Positions 45,182 to 53,883 of a stretch of DNA of 64,000 nucleotides are shown one piece after another; within the stretch, counting starts at the first letter, position 1; each line of letters starts with the position of its first letter. A program made the translations under genes and the position numbers. Under the pieces are notes generated by a model, which made no database searches, had not been told where the DNA came from, and saw only the letters and a program-made list of their open reading frames with translations. This stretch comes from Sphingobacterium sp. CZ-UAM (GTDB lineage: Bacteria > Bacteroidota > Bacteroidia > Sphingobacteriales > Sphingobacteriaceae), in assembly GCF_002000245.1 (NCBI RefSeq), contig NZ_MTCM01000009.1, forward strand, positions 86,274-150,273, in the 5' to 3' direction.

Positions 45182-46426
45182 ATGTTGTACCATCTATTTA
45201 CGTGGCTTAGCGAATATATCCATATACCTGGAGGAGGTCTTTTTCAATATATCTCCTTTAGAACATCTATGGCTGTAATCGCTTCATTAATTATTACCAC
45301 GGTTTTTGGGGGGAAATTGATCCAGTTCTTGCATAATAAGCAAGTTGGCGAGACAATTCGTGATTTGGGGCTGGAAGGTGAGAAAAAGAAAGCTGGTACG
45401 CCTACAATGGGGGGGATAATTATCATTGCTGGGATCTTGATTCCTACCTTATTATTTGCCAAGTTGACAAATATCTATGTGATCATCATGATTGTAACAA
45501 CACTCTGGATGGGCGCTATAGGTTTTTTGGATGATTATATTAAAGTTTTTAGACATAATAAAGAAGGGTTAGCTGGTAAATTTAAGGTTGTTGGCCAGGT
45601 TGGTCTAGGCGCTATTATTGCCTGTACGATGTATTTTCACCCAGATATTGTGGTACGCAAAGGTGTGGATAAGCCAACTTCAACCAAACCGGTGGAAGTG
45701 GTGATCAATGAGGGGACAGGGGAAAAAACTTATGCTGAAAATGTAAAATCTTCTAAGACAAATATCCCTTTTTATAAGAATAATGAATTTGATTACGCCA
45801 AGGTGTTTAAAGTGTTTGGCTTGCAAAGTGACTATCTGACTTTTGTTGTGTTTTTAGTTGTTGTCATTTTTATCGTTACGGCGGTTTCCAATGGCGCTAA
45901 CATTACAGATGGTATAGATGGTCTCGCCACGAGTACTTCCGCGATCATTGGGGTTACTTTGGCTATTTTAGCTTATGTATCCGGTAACGTAATTTTTTCG
46001 GATTACCTTAATATCATGTATATACCCAATTCCGGTGAGCTTGTAATTTTTGCGGGAGCATTTGTAGGAGCTTGTGTAGGTTTTCTATGGTATAATACCT
46101 ATCCCGCGCAGGTTTTTATGGGGGATACGGGAAGCTTGGCCATTGGAGGTATCATTGCAGCATTTGCTATTCTAATCCGTAAGGAATTGTTGATCCCAAT
46201 TTTGTGTGGTGTATTCTTATTGGAAAATCTGTCTGTTATCTTGCAGGTCTCTTATTTCAAATACACAAAAAAGAAATACGGAGAAGGAAGACGGATTTTC
46301 TTAATGTCGCCGCTACATCACCATTTTCAAAAGAAGGGCTATCATGAGGCCAAAATTGTAACTCGTTTTGTTATTGTGGGTATTATTCTAGCCATTCTAA
46401 CAATTGTAACATTAAAAATTAGATAA
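45182..46426 (+). CDS. mraY: Phospho-MurNAc-pentapeptide translocase MraY
   Basis: MraY makes lipid I by attaching phospho-MurNAc-pentapeptide to undecaprenyl phosphate in the inner membrane. About ten helices are visible, with family motifs KKAGTPTMGGI, DDYIKV, NGANITDGIDGLA (catalytic Asp pair) and LMSPLHHHFQKKG. The 414-residue protein is longer than E. coli MraY (360). The extra length falls in a periplasmic or cytoplasmic insert around residues 160-205 (VRKGVDKPTSTKPVEVVINEG), as in other Bacteroidota. It is 4 bp after murE and 2 bp before murD. Confidence 0.97.
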   Translation: MLYHLFTWLSEYIHIPGGGLFQYISFRTSMAVIASLIITTVFGGKLIQFLHNKQVGETIRDLGLEGEKKKAGTPTMGGIIIIAGILIPTLLFAKLTNIYVIIMIVTTLWMGAIGFLDDYIKVFRHNKEGLAGKFKVVGQVGLGAIIACTMYFHPDIVVRKGVDKPTSTKPVEVVINEGTGEKTYAENVKSSKTNIPFYKNNEFDYAKVFKVFGLQSDYLTFVVFLVVVIFIVTAVSNGANITDGIDGLATSTSAIIGVTLAILAYVSGNVIFSDYLNIMYIPNSGELVIFAGAFVGACVGFLWYNTYPAQVFMGDTGSLAIGGIIAAFAILIRKELLIPILCGVFLLENLSVILQVSYFKYTKKKYGEGRRIFLMSPLHHHFQKKGYHEAKIVTRFVIVGIILAILTIVTLKIR

Positions 46427-46428
46427 CG

Positions 46429-47802
46429 ATGTCAAATATTGCAACAACATATTATCCTCAATCCGGCAGCTTGGTCGTTCTAGGCGCAGGTGAAAGTGGT
46501 GTGGGAACTGCAATCCTGGGGAAGGAGAAGGGGTATGATGTATTTGTATCGGATAAAGGTCTGATAGCTGATCACTATAAGGAACAGTTGAAAGCGGAAG
46601 GCATCGCTTTCGAGGAGGGCAACCATGACGAATCACGCATATTGAACGCTGCACTGGTTGTAAAGAGTCCCGGAATTCCGGAGACGGTACCCTTGGTGGT
46701 CGCTTTAAAGAAAAAAAATATTCCTGTAATTGCCGAAATAGAATTTGCTGCCCAATATACTGCTGCTAAATTAATCTGCATCACAGGATCAAATGGCAAG
46801 TCTACGACAACCATGTTGACATACGAAATGCTAAAGCATGGTGGCCTTAATGTTGGTTTGGCGGGGAATATTGGAAAAAGCTTTGCACTTCAGGTGGCGC
46901 GTGAAAATTTTGACTGTTACGTATTGGAAATTTCCAGCTTTATGTTGGACGATATGTATCATTTTAGAGCAGATATTGCTGTCATTCTGAATATCACGCC
47001 AGATCATTTGGATCGTTACGACCATAAAATGGAGAATTATGTGGATTCCAAATTCAGAATGATCCAAAATCAGACAGAGAAAGATTATTTTATATACTGT
47101 TTAGACGATCCCGAGACAATTAAAGGATTGGAGAGACACCATAGTAAAGGGACATATTTACCCTTTACACAAGAGCAGCTTGTTGAATTGGGAGCTTACT
47201 TAACTGCCAATAAAACAATGATTATTAATACACCAAATAACGATACATTCACTATGAGAACTGAGGAATTGTCATTGCAGGGGAAGCATAATATTTATAA
47301 TAGTATGGCTTCCGGATTGATTGCAAAAGTGCAGGAGTTGAGAAATCAAGCGATGAAAGAGAGTATGGGATCGTATGTGAATATTCCACATCGTCTTGAA
47401 CATGTTGCCTGTATTGGAGGAATCAATTATATCAATGATTCAAAGGCTACCAATGTTAATTCGGTATGGTATGCGCTGGAGAGTTTTTCAACACCGATCG
47501 TATTGTTATTGGGAGGTGTAGACAAGGGTAATGATTATTCGATGCTTGCTGATTTGGTGAAAGACAAAGTACGTGCTATCGTTTGTTTAGGAAAGGATAC
47601 TGCCCCAATTCATAAGGCCTTTGAGCAGGATGTTGAAATTATTGTTAACAGCACATCTATGCAGGATGCCGTTGTCTTGTCTTCACATTTAGCTAAGAAA
47701 GGTGATACGGTGTTATTGTCCCCGGCTTGTGCGAGCTTTGATTGGTTTAAAAATTATGAAGATCGTGGCGATAAATTTAAAGCTGCTGTAATGGAATTAT
47801 AA
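46429..47802 (+). CDS. murD: UDP-MurNAc-L-alanine:D-glutamate ligase MurD
   Basis: MurD adds D-glutamate to UDP-MurNAc-L-alanine. The N-terminal Rossmann motif is VLGAGESGVGTA, the ATP loop CITGSNGKSTTTML, and later family motifs NITPDHLDRY, HRLEHV and YINDSKATN are present. The 457-residue length is standard. The stop is 31 bp from ftsW, where the only clear purine-rich ribosome site of the cluster (AAGGGAGAAGG) lies. Within the cluster it is in the normal Bacteroidota place between mraY and ftsW. Confidence 0.97.
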   Translation: MSNIATTYYPQSGSLVVLGAGESGVGTAILGKEKGYDVFVSDKGLIADHYKEQLKAEGIAFEEGNHDESRILNAALVVKSPGIPETVPLVVALKKKNIPVIAEIEFAAQYTAAKLICITGSNGKSTTTMLTYEMLKHGGLNVGLAGNIGKSFALQVARENFDCYVLEISSFMLDDMYHFRADIAVILNITPDHLDRYDHKMENYVDSKFRMIQNQTEKDYFIYCLDDPETIKGLERHHSKGTYLPFTQEQLVELGAYLTANKTMIINTPNNDTFTMRTEELSLQGKHNIYNSMASGLIAKVQELRNQAMKESMGSYVNIPHRLEHVACIGGINYINDSKATNVNSVWYALESFSTPIVLLLGGVDKGNDYSMLADLVKDKVRAIVCLGKDTAPIHKAFEQDVEIIVNSTSMQDAVVLSSHLAKKGDTVLLSPACASFDWFKNYEDRGDKFKAAVMEL

Positions 47803-47833
47803 ATAAATGGTACAACCATAAAGGGAGAAGGAT

Positions 47834-49033
47834 ATGTTACAGAACATAATGTCTAAATTGAAAGGTGATCGATGGATATGGATCATTGTGATTATCTTAT
47901 CGGGATGGTCACTTTTGGCTGTATACAGTTCGGTCGGAACCCTGGCCTATAAGGAGGGAAAGGGGACAGAAATGTATCTGTTGAAGCATTTTTCTATCAT
48001 TGCTGTGGGATTTATCCTGATGTATCTTTCTCATAAATTGGATTATCGTTATTATGCCGGTATATCTAAAATAATGATGGGAATTACTATTCCTTTATTG
48101 TTGTTTACGCTGTTGTTTGGAAGTAAAGTTAATGAGGCAAGTCGTTGGTTGACTATTCCTGGGATTGGATTGACATTTCAAACGTCGGATTTAGCAAAAC
48201 TTTCGTTGATTGTTTTTCTTGCACGGATGCTGTCTAGAAAGCAGGAAGAAATTAAGGATGTTAAAAAGTCTTTTTTACCAATCATGGGGTCGGTTTGTGG
48301 GGTATTTATACTTATAGCATTAGCCAATTTATCTACAGCACTCATGTTATTTGGTGTTAGTGTGCTGTTGTTGTTGATTGGTCGGATTAGTTTTAAGCAG
48401 ATTGCGATAGTCTGCTGTGGAGGTGCTGTCCTATTGATGATGGTTATCTTCTTTGGTCCGCGACGGGCAACTTATATTAGCCGGGTGAAATCCTTCTTTA
48501 ATACTGAAAAAGTAGACAAGACTGTCTCGTTTCAGGATGATAAGAATTATCAGGCAAATAATGCGAAGATTGCAATCGCCACAGGTGGACTGTTTGGTAA
48601 AGGGCCTGGAAATAGTGTACAGCGCAATGTGTTGCCCCACCCATATTCTGATTTTATTTATGCAATTATTATTGAGGAATACGGTACTGTTGGTGGAGTG
48701 ATTTTGCTATTTCTATACCTGGCTTTTATGTATCGATGTATACGTATCGTCACGATGAGTCCCAAAGCGTTTGGGACATTTCTTGCAGCCGGTTTAGGAT
48801 TCAGCTTGACCATACAGGCTCTGGCGAATATGGCAGTTGCGGTAGGATTGGGGCCGGTTACTGGGGTGCCCTTACCTTTAGTGAGTATGGGGGGAACTTC
48901 GATTTTGTTTACAAGTGTGGCTCTGGGAATTATCCTGAGTGTGAGTAGAAATATTGAGGAATTAAAAGGAAAAGAACAGTTGGAAGAAAAACAGAAGCCG
49001 AAGAAAGTGGTCGTCGGCTCAATTCCAGCTTAA
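47834..49033 (+). CDS. ftsW: Lipid II glycosyltransferase FtsW
   Basis: FtsW is the SEDS-family glycosyltransferase partner of FtsI in septum synthesis. About ten membrane helices are seen; SEDS motifs include SRWLTIPG, FQTSDLAKL, GLFGKGPGNSVQRNVLPHPYSDFIYAIIIEEYG and the terminal VPLPLVSMGGTSI. The long periplasmic loop with KVDKTVSFQDDKNYQANNAKIAIATGG holds the region of the essential catalytic aspartate of the family. The 399-residue size is normal. murG starts 13 bp later. Confidence 0.96.
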   Translation: MLQNIMSKLKGDRWIWIIVIILSGWSLLAVYSSVGTLAYKEGKGTEMYLLKHFSIIAVGFILMYLSHKLDYRYYAGISKIMMGITIPLLLFTLLFGSKVNEASRWLTIPGIGLTFQTSDLAKLSLIVFLARMLSRKQEEIKDVKKSFLPIMGSVCGVFILIALANLSTALMLFGVSVLLLLIGRISFKQIAIVCCGGAVLLMMVIFFGPRRATYISRVKSFFNTEKVDKTVSFQDDKNYQANNAKIAIATGGLFGKGPGNSVQRNVLPHPYSDFIYAIIIEEYGTVGGVILLFLYLAFMYRCIRIVTMSPKAFGTFLAAGLGFSLTIQALANMAVAVGLGPVTGVPLPLVSMGGTSILFTSVALGIILSVSRNIEELKGKEQLEEKQKPKKVVVGSIPA

Positions 49034-49046
49034 ATAAATATTGAGC

Positions 49047-50150
49047 ATGGCAATTCGCGTAATAATAAGTGGGGGTGGTACCGGAGGACATATTTTTCCG
49101 GCGATTTCAATTGCAAATGCATTGAAGACGATTGATCCTGCAAATGAAATATTATTTGTAGGGGCCAATGGTCGGATGGAAATGGATAAGGTGCCTGCTG
49201 CAGGGTATTCTATTGTTGGACTTGATATCCAAGGAATCAATAGGAAGCAGTTGTGGAAAAATATCCTATTACCATTTAAATTAATGAAGAGCCTGAGTAA
49301 GGCAAAAAAGGTAATCCGGGATTTTAAACCCGACGTGGCTGTAGGTGTTGGTGGTTTTGCTTCAGGTCCTTTGTTGATGATGGCAAATAAATTGGGAGTC
49401 CCTACCGTGGTTCAGGAGCAAAACTCTTACGCAGGTGTCACAAACAAGAAAGTTGGTGCTAAAGCAGCCAAGATTTGCGTAGCCTATGAGGGGATGGAAC
49501 AATTCTTCCCAGCTGATAAAGTATTGTTGACCGGAAATCCTATACGCAGGGAATCTGTGGCGATCGAAGGCAAAAGAACGGAGGCCTTAGCGTTCTTTGG
49601 GTTGGAACAACATAAAAAGACTATCCTGATATTGGGCGGAAGCTTGGGGGCGAGAACATTGAATGAAAGTGTCGTTGCCTATTTGGAGACTTTAGCTAAG
49701 GATGAGGTACAGGTGATCTGGCAATGCGGTAGCTTTTACATAGACTCACTTCGGAGAGATCTGGAGGGAAAACTGCCTGAAAACGTGAAGATGATGGCTT
49801 TTCTTCAAAAAATGGATTATGCTTATGCAGCGGCCGACCTGATTATCAGTCGTGCAGGGGCGGGAACCATTTCCGAACTGTGTGTGGTAGGTAAGCCGGT
49901 TATTCTTGTTCCTTCACCAAATGTTGCGGAAGACCATCAGACCAAAAATGCAATGGCATTGGTCAATAAGCATGCGGCGCTTCTAGTGAAAGATGTAGAC
50001 GCTATAAAGACATTAATTCCAACAGCGCTGGATTTATTTAAAAATCCGGATCAGGTAGCGCAGTTGAGTGAAAATATAAAATCACTTGGTAAGCTGAATG
50101 CTGATATTCAGATTGCTGAGCTCGTATATAAATTGGCAAATAAGAAATAG
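49047..50150 (+). CDS. murG: Lipid II synthase MurG
   Basis: MurG adds GlcNAc to lipid I at the inner face of the membrane. The GT-B family motifs are RVIISGGGTGGHIFPAISIA (N-terminal G loop), GVGGFASGPLL, VVQEQNSYAGVTNK, LILGGSLGARTLNE and AADLIISRAGAGTISEL (donor-binding). Length is 367 residues. The ATG at 49047 directly precedes the G loop; the TTG two codons upstream is an unnecessary alternative. murC starts 9 bp after the stop. Confidence 0.97.
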   Translation: MAIRVIISGGGTGGHIFPAISIANALKTIDPANEILFVGANGRMEMDKVPAAGYSIVGLDIQGINRKQLWKNILLPFKLMKSLSKAKKVIRDFKPDVAVGVGGFASGPLLMMANKLGVPTVVQEQNSYAGVTNKKVGAKAAKICVAYEGMEQFFPADKVLLTGNPIRRESVAIEGKRTEALAFFGLEQHKKTILILGGSLGARTLNESVVAYLETLAKDEVQVIWQCGSFYIDSLRRDLEGKLPENVKMMAFLQKMDYAYAAADLIISRAGAGTISELCVVGKPVILVPSPNVAEDHQTKNAMALVNKHAALLVKDVDAIKTLIPTALDLFKNPDQVAQLSENIKSLGKLNADIQIAELVYKLANKK

Positions 50151-50159
50151 ATAAAGCGT

Positions 50160-51515
50160 ATGAATCTAGATGCAATAAAACAAGTTTACTTGATCGGAAT
50201 AGGCGGGATAGGCATGAGTGGCCTTGCGCGCTATTTTAAGCATTTGGGCTGTGAGGTGAATGGATATGATCGTACGGAAACCGAATTGACCAAAACATTG
50301 GTCAATGAAGGTCTTTCAATTACATATCAGGATGATGTGAATTCTATTGATCCTATTTTCCATCAGCCTTCCGCTGCCACATTGGTGATATTTACACCTG
50401 CGATCCCTAAAGATTCTAAGATTAAAGCTTTTTTTGAATCTCAAGGTCATGTATTGTATAAAAGATCACAGGTACTCGGTATCATCAGTGAAAGCAGATT
50501 TACAATTGCAGTGGCTGGAACACATGGCAAAACAACTACGTCAACGATGGTAGCCCATTTGTTGAAAGATTCAGGATATGATTGTTCAGCTTTTTTGGGT
50601 GGTATTAGCTCCAATTATGATACCAACGTACTTTATGGAGCAAATAATACGGTAGTAGTTGAAGCGGATGAATTTGACCGTTCATTTTTGACACTTCATC
50701 CGAATATCGCGATCGTGACATCCTCGGATGCGGATCATTTGGATATCTATGGTGACAAGAGTCATCTGCTCGAATCTTTCCAGTTGTTTTTGGATAAAGT
50801 CGTTGATGGTGGTACCCGAATTATTAGGAAAGGATTGGAATTTAAAGGTCAGATTAGTTATTCTGGCCAAGAGGTAGCCGATGCCTATGCGTCGAACGTT
50901 CACGTAAGGGAAGGGGAGTTCTTTTTCGACTACCAGGACGCGAACGGAAAAATTGAAGATATTCATTTGGGTATCCCCGGGATTCACAACGTTGAAAATG
51001 CAGTTGCAGCAATTACGGTAGCACGTTTGTTGGGAATTTCAGCTGAGGCAATTAAGACGGCATTGACAACATTCAAGGGGGTAAAAAGACGATTTGAATA
51101 TATTGTTCGTACACCGGAGGTGGTCTATATCGACGATTATGCGCACCATCCGGAAGAGTTGCGTGCCTTTTTGACTTCCATGCGAAAGTTATATCCGTCA
51201 AAGAAGCTAAATGTTGTATTTCAGCCGCATTTGTTTACGCGCACCAGAGATTTTGTGGATGGATTTGCCGAGGTGTTATCTATGGCAGATAATCTATTAT
51301 TGATGGAAATATATCCTGCACGGGAACTTCCTATTGAAGGTGTTAACTCAAGTTGGTTATTGGATAAAATTACAGCAGAGCATAAACAGGTTGTTACTGC
51401 CGAAGAAGTATTGGATTTTGCACGGAACGAAAAACCGGATCTGATTGTGACAGTCGGCGCAGGAGATATAGATAAATTGGTAAAACCATTAAAAGCGATT
51501 TTTGAGCATGCTTAA
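50160..51515 (+). CDS. murC: UDP-MurNAc:L-alanine ligase MurC
   Basis: MurC adds the first stem-peptide residue, L-alanine. IGIGGIGMSGLARYF is the Rossmann opening, AVAGTHGKTTTSTMVAHLL the ATP loop, VVEADEFDRSFLTLHPNIAIVTSSDADHLDIY the central motif, and DDYAHHPEELRAFL the family mark separating MurC/Mpl from other ligases. The 451-residue size is standard. Its last codons overlap the start of ftsQ by 8 bp, which is one sign of the tight coupling in this part of the cluster. Confidence 0.97.
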   Translation: MNLDAIKQVYLIGIGGIGMSGLARYFKHLGCEVNGYDRTETELTKTLVNEGLSITYQDDVNSIDPIFHQPSAATLVIFTPAIPKDSKIKAFFESQGHVLYKRSQVLGIISESRFTIAVAGTHGKTTTSTMVAHLLKDSGYDCSAFLGGISSNYDTNVLYGANNTVVVEADEFDRSFLTLHPNIAIVTSSDADHLDIYGDKSHLLESFQLFLDKVVDGGTRIIRKGLEFKGQISYSGQEVADAYASNVHVREGEFFFDYQDANGKIEDIHLGIPGIHNVENAVAAITVARLLGISAEAIKTALTTFKGVKRRFEYIVRTPEVVYIDDYAHHPEELRAFLTSMRKLYPSKKLNVVFQPHLFTRTRDFVDGFAEVLSMADNLLLMEIYPARELPIEGVNSSWLLDKITAEHKQVVTAEEVLDFARNEKPDLIVTVGAGDIDKLVKPLKAIFEHA

Positions 51516-52344
51516 AAAATTACGTGACATACAATGGAATCGTGTACTCTATTTTACCCTATTTTTTATTGGGGTTATTGTAGTTGTTGTGATCATGACC
51601 ATTGTGGGTAAACGTGATGAACAACAGCTTTGCAAGGATGTGAAGATAGTGATAGAAGGTACAGAGGCTTTTATTGATCAGGCGGATATTTCAAAACTGA
51701 TTGAGCAGAACTACGGAAGTTTTGTAGGGAAGAAGCTGAATGGTATTCCCTTTCAGCGCGTGGAAAAGACGCTGAAAAAATTGCCTTATGTATCGAATGC
51801 GAGCATCCATGCCGATATGGATGGAACAATACAGATTAATATCGATCAGCGCGAGGCTGTTATGCGAATTATCAATAAAAATGGGCGCGAATTCTATGTT
51901 GATCCCAAAGGTTTAAAGATACCGACTACATTAAAGTATATTCCGCACATCATGGTGGCGACCGGTAATATAGCCGAGGGATATAACGAGGCATTGGATA
52001 CAATCTCGACCCCCTTGGTAAAAGATTTGGTGAAGGTGGCGGAATTTATTGGAAAAGACGAATTGTGGAGTAACCAGGTGGTACAGATTTATGTCAATTC
52101 GGACCATGATATCGAACTTGTTCCCCGTGTCGGAACACAGCAATTGATTGTTGGATCTGCAGATTCGTTGGAACAGAAATTTGAATTATTAAAGACATTT
52201 TATACGCAGATCATGCCAAAAGTGGGAATTAATGCCTACGGAGTGGTGAACGTAAAATACGGAGGACAGATCATTTGTGAAAAGCGCGGAAACTGGAGCT
52301 TTTCAGATGATCAAACAAAAAAAACAGCAAATAATACATTATAG
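51508..52344 (+). CDS. ftsQ: Cell division protein FtsQ
   Basis: FtsQ is the bitopic scaffold of the divisome that binds FtsB/FtsL. A short cytoplasmic tail is followed by one membrane helix (residues about 14-34, YFTLFFIGVIVVVVIMTIVG). The POTRA domain then begins with CKDVKIVIEGTEAFIDQADI, and the beta domain includes LPYVSNASIHADMDGTIQINIDQREAVMRI. The 278-residue length is typical. The ATG at 51508 lies inside the end of murC; a TTG at 51502 adds two residues. ftsA follows after 25 bp. Confidence 0.92.
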   Translation: MLKKLRDIQWNRVLYFTLFFIGVIVVVVIMTIVGKRDEQQLCKDVKIVIEGTEAFIDQADISKLIEQNYGSFVGKKLNGIPFQRVEKTLKKLPYVSNASIHADMDGTIQINIDQREAVMRIINKNGREFYVDPKGLKIPTTLKYIPHIMVATGNIAEGYNEALDTISTPLVKDLVKVAEFIGKDELWSNQVVQIYVNSDHDIELVPRVGTQQLIVGSADSLEQKFELLKTFYTQIMPKVGINAYGVVNVKYGGQIICEKRGNWSFSDDQTKKTANNTL

Positions 52345-52369
52345 TAATACAGCAACAATACAGGAAATT

Positions 52370-53743
52370 ATGAACTCAAAGGCAGCAGAAATTGAAAGAG
52401 AAAACCCAATTATCGTGGGACTCGATATTGGTACTACCAAAATTTGTGTTACGGTTGGGAGACGTAGCTCAGGAAACAAAATCGAATTATTAGGTGTCGG
52501 TAAAGCCGAATCTGCTGGTGTGAGCAGAGGCGTGGTTGCCAATATCCAGAAGACTGTGGGAAGTATTTTGGAAGCGGTAGAAATTGCCGAGGCACAATCT
52601 AATGTCGATATCAAGGTTGTCAATGTGGGGATTGCCGGTCAACACATTAAGAGCATCCAACACCGTGGAATATTTACTAAAACAGATGGCGATGATGAAA
52701 TCATTCGAAGAGATATCGAACGTTTGATTTCGGACATGTATAAACTGGTACTGCCTCCAGGAGAAGAAATTATACATGTGTTACCGCAGGAGTTTACCGT
52801 AGATAATGAACCGGGTATCCGTGAACCTATCGGCATGGCTGGACGTCGTATAGAAGCAAATTTCCATATTATTTCGGGAAGAGTTACCGATATCAAGAAT
52901 ATTAAAAAATGTATTGATAATTCCAACTTGGAAGTTGCTGAACTGATCCTTGAGCCTTTGGCATCTTCAGAAGCTGTATTGGATGAAGATGAGAAAAATG
53001 CTGGTGTTGTATTAGTTGATATTGGTGGTGGAACGACGGATGTTGCCATCTTCCATGAAGGAATTATTCGTCATACCGCGGTAATCCCATTGGGCGGTAA
53101 TATTGTGACTGAGGATATTCGCCAAGGCTGTTCTGTATTGCGTTCTCAGGCAGAATTGCTGAAAACCCGATTCGGATCTGCCCTGGCCGATGAGAATAAA
53201 GAAAACGAGGTGATTTGTGTGCCGGGATTGAAAGGTCGTGAGCCGAAAGAAATTTCTGTGAAAAACTTGGCTTATATCATTCAGGCTAGAATGGAAGAGA
53301 TTATCGAACATGTGTATTATGAGATCAAATCCTCTGGTTATGAGAATAAACTGATCGGTGGTATCGTTATCACAGGTGGTGGCGCTCAATTGAAACACTT
53401 AGTACAACTCGTTGAGTATATTACTGGGATTGATTGTCGTGTAGGTTTTCCGAACGAATATCTGTCGAAGAATGAGGTGTTGCCTAAACCACTTTTTGAG
53501 GAATTGAAAAGCCCTCTATATGCAACCAGTATTGGCTTGTTGATTAAAGGAATTCAATCGCACGAAGAGGAGGAAGATAGTCGTAGAGAAGCACATGCTC
53601 CAGCCAAAAAAGTGCAGGTAACCATGACCACGAAAGAGGTATCGGAACAGCAGCAAAAGGAGCAGGGACTGTTGTCGTGGTTCAAACGATTTATTAAGGA
53701 TGGTAACGAAATTGATGACGCAAGTTTTTTAGATAAAAAGTAA
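52370..53743 (+). CDS. ftsA: Cell division protein FtsA
   Basis: FtsA is the actin-like protein that tethers FtsZ filaments to the membrane. The phosphate loops IIVGLDIGTTKICVTVGRR and VVLVDIGGGTTDVAIFHEG, the 1C subdomain and GGIVITGGGAQLKHLVQLVEYITG fit the SHS2/ASKHA fold. The C-terminal end carries an amphipathic stretch (LLSWFKRFIKDG) suited as the membrane-targeting helix. The ATG at 52370 gives the standard N-terminus; open frame upstream to 52277 belongs to the overlap with ftsQ. A 140-bp gap to ftsZ, long for this cluster, contains repeated boxes. Confidence 0.96.
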   Translation: MNSKAAEIERENPIIVGLDIGTTKICVTVGRRSSGNKIELLGVGKAESAGVSRGVVANIQKTVGSILEAVEIAEAQSNVDIKVVNVGIAGQHIKSIQHRGIFTKTDGDDEIIRRDIERLISDMYKLVLPPGEEIIHVLPQEFTVDNEPGIREPIGMAGRRIEANFHIISGRVTDIKNIKKCIDNSNLEVAELILEPLASSEAVLDEDEKNAGVVLVDIGGGTTDVAIFHEGIIRHTAVIPLGGNIVTEDIRQGCSVLRSQAELLKTRFGSALADENKENEVICVPGLKGREPKEISVKNLAYIIQARMEEIIEHVYYEIKSSGYENKLIGGIVITGGGAQLKHLVQLVEYITGIDCRVGFPNEYLSKNEVLPKPLFEELKSPLYATSIGLLIKGIQSHEEEEDSRREAHAPAKKVQVTMTTKEVSEQQQKEQGLLSWFKRFIKDGNEIDDASFLDKK

Positions 53744-53796
53744 GTTTTCCACAATGCTTGAAGTTTTCCACAATTTCACAAATGTGGAAAACTTTT
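53742..53796. promoter_or_regulatory. Three DnaA-box-like motifs and hairpin before ftsZ
   Basis: AAGTTTTCCACAAT occurs at 53742-53755 and again at 53761-53774, and an inverted copy TGTGGAAAACTT lies at 53783-53794. Copies two and three form a 12-bp stem with a ten-base loop. Each contains TTTTCCACA, which fits TTWTNCACA. They stand 90 to 140 bp before the ftsZ ATG and start inside the ftsA stop codon. Confidence 0.6.
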
Positions 53797-53883
53797 GTTG
53801 AAATTATATTATTATTACATTACATATAGTGGGTTTGGTTCATTTTGATATCGTGTTCATTATAAGTTAAATAGGGATAAGTT

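Noticed and set aside
53742..53796. A replication origin between ftsA and ftsZ
   Set aside because: Three boxes only, no AT-rich unwinding region of note and no dnaA or dnaN nearby; a regulatory reading is simpler.
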